From Hyphomicrobiales bacterium (GTDB taxonomy: Bacteria > Pseudomonadota > Alphaproteobacteria > Rhizobiales > Aestuariivirgaceae), in NCBI GenBank assembly GCA_027051195.1, contig JALUAB010000133.1:11097-45450 (forward strand): DNA of 34,354 bases, written 5' to 3'. The notes below the pieces were generated by a model. That model had not been told where the DNA came from. It was given only the letters and a program-made list of their open reading frames with translations, and did no database searches. Shown here piece after piece: positions 16,230-23,841 of the stretch; the stretch's first letter is position 1, and the number at the start of each line of letters is the position of its first letter. A program made the position numbers and the translations under genes.

Positions 16230-16628
16230 ATGGCAGAGGACAACGGCATGCGGGAGGCCCGCGCCCACACCGTGCTCATTGTCGAGGACAACGAGCTGAA
16301 CCTGAAGCTGTTCACCGACCTGCTTCAGGCCCAGGGGTATCGGGTCATTTCCACCCAGGACGGTATGGCGGCGCTGGACATGGCGCGGGCGGAAAGGCCG
16401 GATCTCATTCTCATGGACATTCAGCTGCCGGAGGTTTCCGGCATCGATGTGACCAAGTGGCTGAAGGCCGACGACGAGCTGAAGGACATTCCCGTCATCG
16501 CCGTAACCGCCTTCGCCATGAAGGGAGACGAGGAAAAGATCCGCGCCAGCGGCTGCGAGGCTTACATTTCCAAGCCCATTTCGGTCAGCCATTTTCTGGA
16601 GACGGTTTCGGAATTCCTGAGGAAGTGA
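16230..16628 (+). CDS. divK: Single-domain response regulator DivK
   Basis: DivK is the essential single-receiver regulator of the alphaproteobacterial cell-cycle phosphorelay; it signals through DivJ, PleC and DivL to the CtrA pathway. The protein is just a receiver domain: acidic pocket VEDNE, phospho-acceptor Asp63 in [13 protein letters not shown], the threonine switch in [13 protein letters not shown], and the lysine in [16 protein letters not shown]. These segments match Caulobacter DivK almost word for word. ATG 16230 follows GGGGG; ATG 16248 (after GAGGA) would give a shorter, more DivK-like N-terminus and is equally possible. pleD follows after 49 nt, the usual operon partner. Confidence 0.95.
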   Translation: MAEDNGMREARAHTVLIVEDNELNLKLFTDLLQAQGYRVISTQDGMAALDMARAERPDLILMDIQLPEVSGIDVTKWLKADDELKDIPVIAVTAFAMKGDEEKIRASGCEAYISKPISVSHFLETVSEFLRK

Positions 16629-16677
16629 AAGCGTAACGCGCTGTTGCGCGGTTTGTGAGTGCAGGGGGTTGGTGGCG

Positions 16678-18045
16678 ATGAGCGCCCGTGTGTTGATAGT
16701 CGATGACGTTCCGGCCAACGTGCGCCTGTTGCAGGCGCTGCTGGAGCGCGAGTATTTCGAAGTGCATACCGCCATGAACGGTGCCGAGGCGCTGGACGCC
16801 GTGCAGCGCGTTAAGCCGGACATCGTGCTGCTGGACGTGATGATGCCGGACATGAGCGGCTTCGAGGTCTGCCGCCGCATCAAGTCCAACCCTCTCACCC
16901 GTTACCTGCCGGTCATCATGATCACCGCGCTGGACCAGCCGGAAGATCGCATAGAGGGCTTCAACGCCGGCGCAGACGACTATCTCGTCAAGCCCATCGA
17001 CGAGCTGGCGCTGCTCACCCGTCTGCGCACGCTGGTGCGTTTCAAGTTCCTGCTGGATGAGCTGGAGAACAGCATCGGCGAGGAGCTTCTGCTGGATACG
17101 CGGCTGGATGTCGATTCCGATGTTCCCGCCCGCGTCGGCGCGTTGCTGAACGCCTCGAAGGGCAACGGCCCGCTGATGGATTGGCTGCGGGCGCATCACC
17201 GCACGCGGGACTATGCCGACCCCGTCCACCTGCTGGAAGACGTGCGTGCGGGCCGGCTGGATGCGGTGCTGCTGGACATGCCGCTGCCGGGGCACGACTC
17301 CCTGCGTATCTGCTCGCAGATCCGCTCGCTGGAAAAGGGCAGGCAGCTGCCGGTGATGCTGCTGGTGGAGCAGGCCCGCCGCGAGGAGCTGTTGCAGGCC
17401 ATGGAAGTCTGCGCCAGCGACTATCTGGTGCAGCCGGTGCCGCTGGAGGAATTCCGCGCCCGCCTGAACATCCAGCTGCGCCGCTGGCGCTACATCCAGC
17501 GTCTGCGCGAGAGCGTGCGCCAGTCCGTCACCTTCGCCATGGTGGATCCGCTCACCGGGCTTTACAACCGCCGCTACCTGACCACCCACGGCCGCGCCCT
17601 GGTGGAGGAAGCAGCGCAGCGTGGCCGGCCGCTTTCCGTGCTGGTGATGGATCTCGACTACTTCAAGAAGGTGAACGACACCTGGGGCCATGACGCCGGC
17701 GACGAGGTGCTGCGCGAGCTGGCGGAGCGGCTCAGGAAGCAGGTGCGCCGGCTGGACGTGATCTGCCGTGTCGGTGGCGAGGAATTCGTGGTGCTGCTGC
17801 CCGGCGCCGATGCCCGCGTGGCCCATCAGGTGGCGGAAAGGTTGCGCCGCGCCATCTGCCGCGAACCCTTCCTCATTTCCGCCGGTGGCGGCAAGCGGCC
17901 GCTTGAGGTCACCATCTCCATCGGCCTGTCGAGCTACGAGCGTGCGGAAGACACGCTGGAAACCCTGCTCAAGCGCGCCGACGAGGCGCTCTATGCCGCC
18001 AAGCAGCAGGGACGCAACTGCGTCGTGCGCCAGCGCGCGGCCTGA
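16678..18045 (+). CDS. pleD: PleD diguanylate cyclase response regulator
   Basis: PleD makes cyclic di-GMP at the developing pole when phosphorylated. The 455-residue protein has receiver 1 (phospho-acceptor Asp53 in IVLLDVMMPDMSG, lysine in DDYLVKPID), a degenerate adaptor receiver 2 (about 150-285), and a GGDEF domain (about 290-455) with active site GGEEF at 366-370. The inhibitory-site RxxD (RRLD, about 357-360) is kept, so product inhibition is expected. Numbering matches Caulobacter PleD closely. ATG 16678 is preferred over the TTG used in the track. It lies downstream of divK, and the next gene is convergent. Confidence 0.95.
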   Translation: MSARVLIVDDVPANVRLLQALLEREYFEVHTAMNGAEALDAVQRVKPDIVLLDVMMPDMSGFEVCRRIKSNPLTRYLPVIMITALDQPEDRIEGFNAGADDYLVKPIDELALLTRLRTLVRFKFLLDELENSIGEELLLDTRLDVDSDVPARVGALLNASKGNGPLMDWLRAHHRTRDYADPVHLLEDVRAGRLDAVLLDMPLPGHDSLRICSQIRSLEKGRQLPVMLLVEQARREELLQAMEVCASDYLVQPVPLEEFRARLNIQLRRWRYIQRLRESVRQSVTFAMVDPLTGLYNRRYLTTHGRALVEEAAQRGRPLSVLVMDLDYFKKVNDTWGHDAGDEVLRELAERLRKQVRRLDVICRVGGEEFVVLLPGADARVAHQVAERLRRAICREPFLISAGGGKRPLEVTISIGLSSYERAEDTLETLLKRADEALYAAKQQGRNCVVRQRAA

Positions 18046-18091
18046 TCGGTAACTGCCTCTTCACGCCGCCCGTCCGGAGTGCGCAGCACCG

Positions 18092-18901
18092 TCATTCGGC
18101 GGCGGCGGGATTGTGGGTCATGGCGTATTCCGCCCGCGCCTGGCGCAGGATGCGCCAGGAGGAATGGGTGAACAGCCCTGCCATGATGAAGGCCACCACG
18201 ATGTCCGGCCACGCCGAGCCGGTGAACCACACCAGCCACGAGGCGGCGATGACGCCGATGTTGCCATAGGCATCGTTGCGCGAGCACAGCCACACCGAGC
18301 GCACGTTGGCATCGCCGTCCTTGTAGGGCAGCAGCAGCAACACGGAGGCCACGTTGGCGGCCAGCGCGGCGAAGGCGATGGCGCCCATCACCGGCGCCGC
18401 GGGCGTTTGCAGGATGAGGGTGTGATACAGCGTGTTGCCCAGCACCCACAGGCCCATGAGGAGTAGCGAGACGCCCTTGACCATGGCCACGGTGGCCCGC
18501 ACCTTCAGTGGCTTGCCGATGACCGCCAGCGACATGCCATAGGTCAGGGTGTCGCCCAGGAAGTCCAGCGCGTCGGCCTTCAGCGCCTGCGAACGGGCCA
18601 GCACGCCGCCGAACATCTCCACGAAGAACATGGAGGCATTGATGGCGATGACCATCCACAGGCGGCGGATATATTCCGGCTTGGTGCCGTCGAACGCGAT
18701 GACCGTGGCCTCGCAGCCGCACTTTCCCTCGCCATCGGCGGAACAGGCGGCGCCGGCGGTAACACTGCCGTGGGCATGCGTATGGTCGTGGGCGTGTTCG
18801 TCGCCACCACAACAGCTTTCCTGCTTCTCCTCTGCCTCCGCACCGGCACATGCCGCGCCGGCGCATGCGGTCTTCTCTTCCGTCTTGTTCTCCTCGGCCA
18901 T
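18092..18901 (-). CDS. Cation diffusion facilitator metal efflux transporter
   Basis: A 269-residue inner membrane CDF-type exporter. The first 65 residues are a metal-catching tail with Cys13, 18, 30, 31, 53, 61, 63 and His36, 38, 40, 42, 44. Transmembrane helices follow. ADALDFLGD in helix 2 and SRNDAYGN in helix 5 replace the usual HxxxD/DxxxD metal site; an aspartate where Zn-CDFs have histidine often signals a different metal preference. The usual cytoplasmic C-terminal dimer domain appears absent: the chain stops soon after helix 6. ATG 18901 with GGGAG upstream is preferred over the track start 18949. It diverges from a MerR regulator with a MerR-type promoter between them, so metal-induced efflux is likely. 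The metal could be Zn, Cd, Co or Pb. Confidence 0.85.
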   Translation of the reverse strand: MAEENKTEEKTACAGAACAGAEAEEKQESCCGGDEHAHDHTHAHGSVTAGAACSADGEGKCGCEATVIAFDGTKPEYIRRLWMVIAINASMFFVEMFGGVLARSQALKADALDFLGDTLTYGMSLAVIGKPLKVRATVAMVKGVSLLLMGLWVLGNTLYHTLILQTPAAPVMGAIAFAALAANVASVLLLLPYKDGDANVRSVWLCSRNDAYGNIGVIAASWLVWFTGSAWPDIVVAFIMAGLFTHSSWRILRQARAEYAMTHNPAAAE

Positions 18902-18940
18902 GGTGCGGTCTCCCGGGCGCGATTTCCGTTGCCGGCCGTC

Positions 18941-18971
18941 ATCATGCAATCTACAATGACTGTAGCATCAA
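18941..18971 (-). promoter_or_regulatory. MerR-type operator-promoter of the CDF transporter
   Basis: On the minus strand TTGATG (18966-18971) and CATGAT (18941-18946) are separated by 19 nt rather than 17. The dyad CTACA-GTCAT-TGTAG (18951-18965) fills the spacer. An overlong spacer occupied by a dyad is the signature of MerR-family activation by DNA distortion. The adjacent divergent gene encodes a MerR protein. Confidence 0.8.
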
Positions 18972-19017
18972 GACCTTTTTCTCAGGGGTTTGCGGCATGC
19001 GAAAAGGTGGGCGCGGC

Positions 19018-19491
19018 ATGAGCATCGGCCAGCTGGCGGAAGCTGCCGGCGTGGCGGCGCAGACGGTGCGCTGGTATGAGCAGCAGGGGCTGCTGCCGGA
19101 TCCGGCGCGCACGGAGGGCGGGCAGCGGCGCTATGGCAGCGAGGCGCTGCAGCGGCTCACCTTCATCCGCCACGCGCGGGAGCTGGGGCTGTCGCTGGAC
19201 GACATACGGGCACTTTTGGAGCTGGCGGACAACCCGGCGGCGCCGTGCGCGGAGGCCGACGACATCATCCGCCGGGAGCTGGCGAAGGTGCAGGAGAAGA
19301 TCACGCAGCTGCAGGCGCTGGAGCGGGAGTTCACGCGCATGCTGGAGGAATGCCCGGCCGGCGAGGTGCGGCACTGCCGCATCATCGAGATCCTCTCCGA
19401 TCACGCCCAGTGCCTGCATGCGGAGCATCCCGGGCCGGACGACGCCCCCGCCACGCGGCGCCGGAAGGGTCAGACCACCGCCGGAGGATAG
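19018..19491 (+). CDS. MerR family metal-responsive regulator
   Basis: A 157-residue transcription regulator with the MerR winged-helix N-terminus (MSIGQLAEAAGVAAQTVRWYEQQGLLPDP), a recognition wing (EGGQRRY), a long dimerization helix (about 80-115) and a C-terminal metal-binding loop. Candidate ligands are Cys in NPAAPCAEA before the helix, then Cys and His in EECPAGEVRHC and HAQCLHAEH after it. This layout fits the ZntR/CadR/PbrR group of divalent-metal sensors rather than CueR. ATG 19018 gives the usual family N-terminus; ATG 18997 (MRKGGRG) is also plausible. It likely controls the divergent CDF gene and itself. Its 3' end overlaps the convergent pncC gene by 22 nt. Confidence 0.9.
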   Translation: MSIGQLAEAAGVAAQTVRWYEQQGLLPDPARTEGGQRRYGSEALQRLTFIRHARELGLSLDDIRALLELADNPAAPCAEADDIIRRELAKVQEKITQLQALEREFTRMLEECPAGEVRHCRIIEILSDHAQCLHAEHPGPDDAPATRRRKGQTTAGG

Positions 19492-19991
19492 TTCTCTTCC
19501 ATTTGCATGCGCAGCAGGTCCAGCGCCGCGTGCAGGGCCTGAAAGCGCACCTCTGCCCGGCCAATGTCACCGAACAGTTTCATCAGCGCTATGGTCTCGC
19601 CGTCGCGCGCGGCGCAGGCGAAATGCACCAGCCCCACTGGTTTTTCGTCGCTGCCGCCGCCGGGGCCGGCGATTCCGGTGATGGCAACGGTGATGTCCGC
19701 GCGCGAATGCTTCAGCACGCCTTCCGCCATTTCCCGCGCCGTCTGCTCGGACACCGCGCCATGCACCGCCAGCGTGTCGGCGGAAACGCCCAGCAACTCC
19801 ATCTTGGCCTCGTTGGAATAGGTGACGAAGCCGCGCTCGAACACCGTGGACGAACCCGGCACCTCGGTGAAGGCGGTGGCCACCAGCCCGCCGGTGCAGC
19901 TCTCTGCGGTGGCGATCATCAGCCCGCGCTCGCGTGCGGCGTCCAGCACATCCTTCACCACCATGATGGTTTCGCGGTCGAATTCATACAT
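19470..19991 (-). CDS. pncC: Nicotinamide-nucleotide amidohydrolase (CinA C-terminal domain family)
   Basis: The 173-residue enzyme of the PncC/CinA-C family deamidates nicotinamide mononucleotide in the pyridine nucleotide salvage cycle. Family motifs are IATAESCTGGLVATAFTEVPGSS, the GFVTYSNEAK segment with AVSEQTAREMAEG, and TGIAGPGGGSDEKPVGLV. It lacks the N-terminal molybdopterin-binding-like domain of full CinA. ATG 19991 has AGGAGG upstream. It follows ispF on the same strand after 60 nt and may be cotranscribed with ispD-ispF. It ends 22 nt inside the convergent MerR gene. Confidence 0.93.
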   Translation of the reverse strand: MYEFDRETIMVVKDVLDAARERGLMIATAESCTGGLVATAFTEVPGSSTVFERGFVTYSNEAKMELLGVSADTLAVHGAVSEQTAREMAEGVLKHSRADITVAITGIAGPGGGSDEKPVGLVHFACAARDGETIALMKLFGDIGRAEVRFQALHAALDLLRMQMEENYPPAVV

Positions 19992-20051
19992 TGCCCGGCC
20001 TCCTGCCTGCTGCTTTCCCCTTTCCAGTTGTGGGGGCGCGCGGGCCGCGGG

Positions 20052-20564
20052 TCAAGGGAACACCACGGTGGTGGTGGCCAGCGCCGCGATGCCCTCACGG
20101 CGGCCGGTGAAGCCCAGCCTCTCCGTGGTGGTGGCCTTCACCGATACGCGCGCGGTCTCGATACCCAGGATGGCGGCGATATTCTCACGCATGGCCGGTA
20201 CGTGCGGCTTCAGCTTCGGCGCCTCGCAGACGATGGTGATGTCGCAGTGCGTGATGACGCCGCCGCGCGCGCGCACGAGGTCGCGGGCCTTCTCCAGAAA
20301 GATGCGCGAGGGCGCACCCTTCCATCGCGGGTCGGAAGGGGGGAAATGCGTGCCGATGTCGCCTTCCGCCAGCGCCCCGAGAATGGCGTCGGTGAGCGCA
20401 TGCATGGCCACGTCGGCATCCGAATGCCCGGCCAGCGCCGCATCGTGGGGGATCCTCACCCCGCACAGGGTAACGTGATCGCCGGGCGCGAAGGCGTGCA
20501 CGTCGAAGCCGTTGCCGGTGCGCATGTCCGGCACGGCCGGCGGAGTGTCGGCGGTGTTGGTCAT
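20052..20564 (-). CDS. ispF: 2-C-methyl-D-erythritol 2,4-cyclodiphosphate synthase
   Basis: IspF closes the cyclodiphosphate ring in the MEP isoprenoid pathway. The 170-residue protein has the metal-binding GNGFDVHAF and [20 protein letters not shown], the substrate loop [15 protein letters not shown], and the C-terminal [22 protein letters not shown]. The N-terminus carries about 14 extra residues before the usual start, some possibly a leftover linker. Its ATG overlaps the ispD stop (ATGA), so translation is coupled. In many alphaproteobacteria IspD and IspF are one fused protein; here they are separate. Confidence 0.96.
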   Translation of the reverse strand: MTNTADTPPAVPDMRTGNGFDVHAFAPGDHVTLCGVRIPHDAALAGHSDADVAMHALTDAILGALAEGDIGTHFPPSDPRWKGAPSRIFLEKARDLVRARGGVITHCDITIVCEAPKLKPHVPAMRENIAAILGIETARVSVKATTTERLGFTGRREGIAALATTTVVFP

Positions 20565-21262
20565 GTGGCCAGTCCCAGTTTGCGGGCCATGTCCTCGGCC
20601 CAGTCGAAATCTTCCGCGTGCGTGACCTTGCGCAGCTGCGCCGCGCCGTCGATGACCGCCACCGCCAGCCCTGCGTGTTCGGCCACCGCCGCGTCGTCGC
20701 TGAACTCTGTGCCTGTGTCCGCGGCGGCGCGGTGGGCGGCGAGAATATCGGAGAAGCGGAAGGCTTGCGGCGTCTGCGCGGCCCGCAAGGCGTCGCGCGG
20801 CGGCGTTTCCACGATGATGCCGCGCGCGTCCACGCGCTTGATGGTGTCCACCACCGGCAGCGCGGGGATCACGCCCGGATGTTCCTCCAGAGCATCGATG
20901 AGCGCGTCGATGAGCGCGGCGGGAAGGAAGGGCCGCGCCGCGTCGTGGATCAGCACCACGTCCGGCGCGCCTCCGGGCCGTGCGGCCAGCGCCTGAAGCC
21001 CGGCGTGTACGGACTGCTGGCGCGTGGCGCCGCCTCTCACCGGTGCGGGCAGGGCGAGGCCGGCGGTGGCGGCGGCGAACAGCTCCTCATGCCCGGCGCC
21101 GATGACCGCCTGCACCACGTCCACACGCGGGTGCGCGAGAAATGCCTCCAGGCTGTGGCGCAGCAGTGGCCTGCCGGCCACGGGCACGTATTGCTTCGGC
21201 CTGTCCCGGCCTGCGCGGCTGCCGCTACCGGCGGCCACCACCAGCGCGGCGATGCTTGGCAT
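20561..21262 (-). CDS. ispD: 2-C-methyl-D-erythritol 4-phosphate cytidylyltransferase
   Basis: IspD joins CTP to methylerythritol 4-phosphate, the third step of the MEP pathway. The 233-residue protein has the nucleotide-binding [22 protein letters not shown], and [26 protein letters not shown] and [22 protein letters not shown] 21262, preceded by GGAG, gives the proper family N-terminus; the track start 21325 adds 21 unrelated residues. It is upstream of and overlaps ispF, and diverges from dusB with a promoter-like site between. Confidence 0.95.
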   Translation of the reverse strand: MPSIAALVVAAGSGSRAGRDRPKQYVPVAGRPLLRHSLEAFLAHPRVDVVQAVIGAGHEELFAAATAGLALPAPVRGGATRQQSVHAGLQALAARPGGAPDVVLIHDAARPFLPAALIDALIDALEEHPGVIPALPVVDTIKRVDARGIIVETPPRDALRAAQTPQAFRFSDILAAHRAAADTGTEFSDDAAVAEHAGLAVAVIDGAAQLRKVTHAEDFDWAEDMARKLGLAT

Positions 21263-21292
21263 GGCATTGCTCCAGGTTGTCGGCTCGCGGGC

Positions 21293-21321
21293 CATTGTCC
21301 GGCGGAGCGGGCGGGAGTCAA
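21293..21321 (-). promoter_or_regulatory. Putative ispD-ispF promoter
   Basis: On the minus strand TTGACT (21316-21321) and ACAATG (21293-21298) are separated by 17 nt, about 31 nt before the ispD start. The -35 is near consensus and the -10 is weak. No equally good promoter was seen for the divergent dusB. Confidence 0.45.
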
Positions 21322-21400
21322 GCATGTTGCGGGTGCCGATATTCTATGCAAGAACATTTTCTGCCTTGTTTTTGAGCGTAAGTTGCGGGATCATTTTCCC

Positions 21401-22417
21401 ATGCTGCACATCGGCCCACATGCCCTGCGCAATCCCGTGCTGCTGGCGCCCATGGCGGGCGTCACGGACGTGCCTTTCCGCGCCGCTGCGGCGCGGCTGG
21501 GTGCAGGGCTGACCATCGCCGAGATGGCGGCGGGCAAGGAGCTGCTGGAGGGGCGTCAGCGTGAACGGCTGGCGGGTGAGAAGGTGGGGGGCAGGCCGTT
21601 CGTGGTTCAGCTGGCAGGGCATGACGCGGTGCTGATGGCGCGGGCCACGGAAGTGGCGCTGGCGCATGGCGCGCAGGTCATCGACATCAACATGGGCTGT
21701 CCGGCGAAGATGGTCACGGGCAAGCTCTCCGGCGCGGCGCTCATGCGCGACCCGGCGCTGGCGCGGACCATCGTGGAGGCGGTGATGGCGGCTGCCGGCG
21801 GCGCGCCGGTAACGGTGAAGATGCGGCTGGGCTGGGACGATGCGCGGCGCAACGCCGCGGAAATCGCGCTGATGGCGGCGGACGCGGGCGTGGCCATGGT
21901 GACGGTGCACGGGCGCACGCGCCGGCAGTTCTACACCGGCCGCGCCGACTGGCGGGCTGTCGGCGGCGTCGTGCGGGCGTTGCGTCATGCAGGCCATGCC
22001 ATTCCCGTCATCGTCAACGGAGACATCGTGGATGCGCCCACCGCGCGCGCGGCGCTGGCGCAATCCGGTGCCGATGGTGTGATGATCGGCCGCGCTGCCA
22101 CCGGACGGCCGTGGCTGCCTGGTGAAATCGCCGAATCGCTGGCACCGGGCCATGGCATCGCGCCGCTTCCGTTCGACCGGCAGGCGGCGGAACTGATGCG
22201 CTTGCACGCGGACATGGTGGCCTTTCACGGTGAGGCGGTGGGAGTGCGCCGCGCGCGCAAGCATCTCAAGGCGGCGCTCACGCACTGGCGGGCGGCCGGT
22301 GCGGTGCCGGTGGACGATGCGGCGCGGTTGCGGGAAGTGTTCCTGCGGTCGGAATCGGCGGCCGAGGTGCAAGACGCGCTTTCGGCGCTGGCGCAAGGGA
22401 GCAGGGCGGCGGCATGA
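21401..22417 (+). CDS. dusB: tRNA-dihydrouridine synthase DusB
   Basis: A flavin enzyme of 338 residues that reduces uridine to dihydrouridine in tRNA D-loops; in older literature nifR3 when found with ntrBC. The TIM barrel begins NPVLLAPMAGVTDVPFR (FMN site). It carries the catalytic cysteine in IDINMGCPAKMVTGKLSG, the conserved VKMRLGWD, VHGRTRRQFYTG and VNGDIVDAPTARAAL, plus a C-terminal helical domain. ATG 21401 gives the normal family start; upstream ribosome site GGGA is weak. The track ORF begins within antisense of ispD. Its stop overlaps the ntrB start by 4 nt. Confidence 0.95.
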   Translation: MLHIGPHALRNPVLLAPMAGVTDVPFRAAAARLGAGLTIAEMAAGKELLEGRQRERLAGEKVGGRPFVVQLAGHDAVLMARATEVALAHGAQVIDINMGCPAKMVTGKLSGAALMRDPALARTIVEAVMAAAGGAPVTVKMRLGWDDARRNAAEIALMAADAGVAMVTVHGRTRRQFYTGRADWRAVGGVVRALRHAGHAIPVIVNGDIVDAPTARAALAQSGADGVMIGRAATGRPWLPGEIAESLAPGHGIAPLPFDRQAAELMRLHADMVAFHGEAVGVRRARKHLKAALTHWRAAGAVPVDDAARLREVFLRSESAAEVQDALSALAQGSRAAA

Positions 22418-23547
22418 GCGAACGGCATGACAGGCGGCGAGATCCGCGCGCCGCCAGCGTTTCCCTGCCGGAGGAGGGCGCGCTGTGCCGTGCCATTCTG
22501 GCGGCCATGCCGGGGCCGTTGGTGGTCGTGGCCGCGGACGACGCCATCCTGTTCGCCAACACGGCCGCGGAGAGTTTCTTCCAGACTTCCGCGAAGTCGC
22601 TCAAACGCATGGGCCTTTCCGCCATCGTGGCGGCTGATTCACCGCTGCACCGGGTGCTGGAGGTGGCGCGCGAGGCCGGTGCCAGCGTCAATGAATACGA
22701 GCTGGAAGTGGGCACGCCGCGTACCGGTGGGGTGCGCACCGTTGACGTGCAGGCGGCTGCTCTGCCGGATGTGCCCGGCGCGGTGATCGTGCAGTTCGAA
22801 CCGCGCTCGCTGGCGGAGAAGATCGACCGGCAGCTGTCGCACGCGGCCGCCGCGCGCACCATATCCGGCCTGGCGGCCATGCTGGCGCACGAGATCAAGA
22901 ACCCGCTCTCCGGCATTCGTGGCGCGGCGCAGCTCATCGAGCCGCAGCTGGACGAGGCCGACCGTGAACTGGCGGCGCTCATCATGGACGAGGCCGACCG
23001 CATACGGGCGCTGGTGGAGGAGATGGAAGCGCTGGGCGAGGAACGGCCGCGGCCCTACGAACCGCTGAACATCCATACGGTGCTGGATCACGTGAAGAAG
23101 CTGGCCGAGGCGGGTTTTGCCGCCGGTATCGCCATCCGCGAGCTTTACGACCCCTCCCTGCCGCCGGTGCTGGGTGACCGCGACCGGCTGGTGCAGGCAT
23201 TCATCAATCTTATGAAGAATGCCGCTGAAGCGATTCAGGAATCGGGAAAGGAAGGCGTCATAGAGCTGACCTCCGCCTACCGCCCCGGCGTGCGCGTGGC
23301 GCAGCCAGGGGGCGAATTGCTGGCGCTGCCGCTGGAGGTGAGCGTTCGCAACACCGGCCGCCCGGTGCCGGAGGACATGCTGCCCCACATCTTCGAGCCG
23401 TTCGTTTCCGGCAAGCCGTCGGGCCGCGGGCTGGGGCTGGCGCTGGTAGCCAAGGTGGTGCGCGACCACGGCGGCGTGGTGGAGTGCGCGCGCGAGGGCG
23501 AATGGACGGTGTTCCGCATCCGCCTGCCCATCTTCGAGGGCGAATAG
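22414..23547 (+). CDS. ntrB: Nitrogen regulation sensor histidine kinase NtrB (GlnL)
   Basis: NtrB phosphorylates NtrC when nitrogen is short and, bound by PII protein, dephosphorylates it. The 377-residue cytoplasmic protein has a PAS-like sensor (about 20-135), then the H-box MLAHEIKNPLSGIRGAAQLI with His159. The N-box NLMKNAAEAIQ and ATP lid segments (FEPFVSGKPSGRGLGLALV) complete the kinase. No transmembrane helix is present, as expected. It starts in an ATGA overlap with dusB, so both are translated together. Unlike the usual tight ntrBC pair, 294 nt separate it from ntrC. Confidence 0.95.
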   Translation: MSERHDRRRDPRAASVSLPEEGALCRAILAAMPGPLVVVAADDAILFANTAAESFFQTSAKSLKRMGLSAIVAADSPLHRVLEVAREAGASVNEYELEVGTPRTGGVRTVDVQAAALPDVPGAVIVQFEPRSLAEKIDRQLSHAAAARTISGLAAMLAHEIKNPLSGIRGAAQLIEPQLDEADRELAALIMDEADRIRALVEEMEALGEERPRPYEPLNIHTVLDHVKKLAEAGFAAGIAIRELYDPSLPPVLGDRDRLVQAFINLMKNAAEAIQESGKEGVIELTSAYRPGVRVAQPGGELLALPLEVSVRNTGRPVPEDMLPHIFEPFVSGKPSGRGLGLALVAKVVRDHGGVVECAREGEWTVFRIRLPIFEGE

Positions 23548-23607
23548 GAAAAGGGATGGGTTGGCATGGTCAGATCGCGAAATCTGCCTGCTGCTTTGCG
23601 CTCTCTC

Positions 23608-23754
23608 GTCATTGCCGGCCTTGTGCCGGCAATCCAGGGCCGAGAGCGCCTTGCTTTCCTGTTCGCTCATGGCGCCCCGTCTGCCTCCGGGCATGCTGCC
23701 CTGGTTCACCGGATCCCCGGAACAAGTCCGAGGACAGGCAAACCCGGTGATGAC
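23608..23754. repeat. About 147-bp inverted-repeat element between ntrB and ntrC
   Basis: The element starts GTCATTGCCGG and ends CCGGTGATGAC, so both ends read GTCAT inward. The left part forms a hairpin (ATTGCCGGC with GCCGGCAAT). The right part is an imperfect counterpart with CCGGATCCCCGG. The inner ends are CCAGGG (left) and CCCTGG (right). It carries no gene; short ORFs in all frames look random. GTCAT(C/T)...CCGG palindromes of this kind occur as dispersed intergenic repeats in alphaproteobacteria. It has the size and layout of a small non-coding MITE-like or REP-pair element. Confidence 0.6.
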
Positions 23755-23781
23755 GCAATGGTTTTTGGTTGCGGCGATAGC

Positions 23782-23821
23782 ATCCCGCCCGGCAATGGAG
23801 ATTTCAGTTTGCCGGCGGGAT
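23782..23821 (+). other. Stem-loop immediately upstream of ntrC
   Basis: ATCCCGCCCGGCAA (23782-23795) pairs with TTGCCGGCGGGAT (23809-23821) with a single bulged C over a 13-nt loop. It ends 20 nt before the ntrC start. Without a U-tract it is not a standard terminator; it could stabilise the ntrC message, bind a protein, or be part of another repeat. Confidence 0.55.
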
Positions 23822-23841
23822 CAACATGCGGATGAACGATC

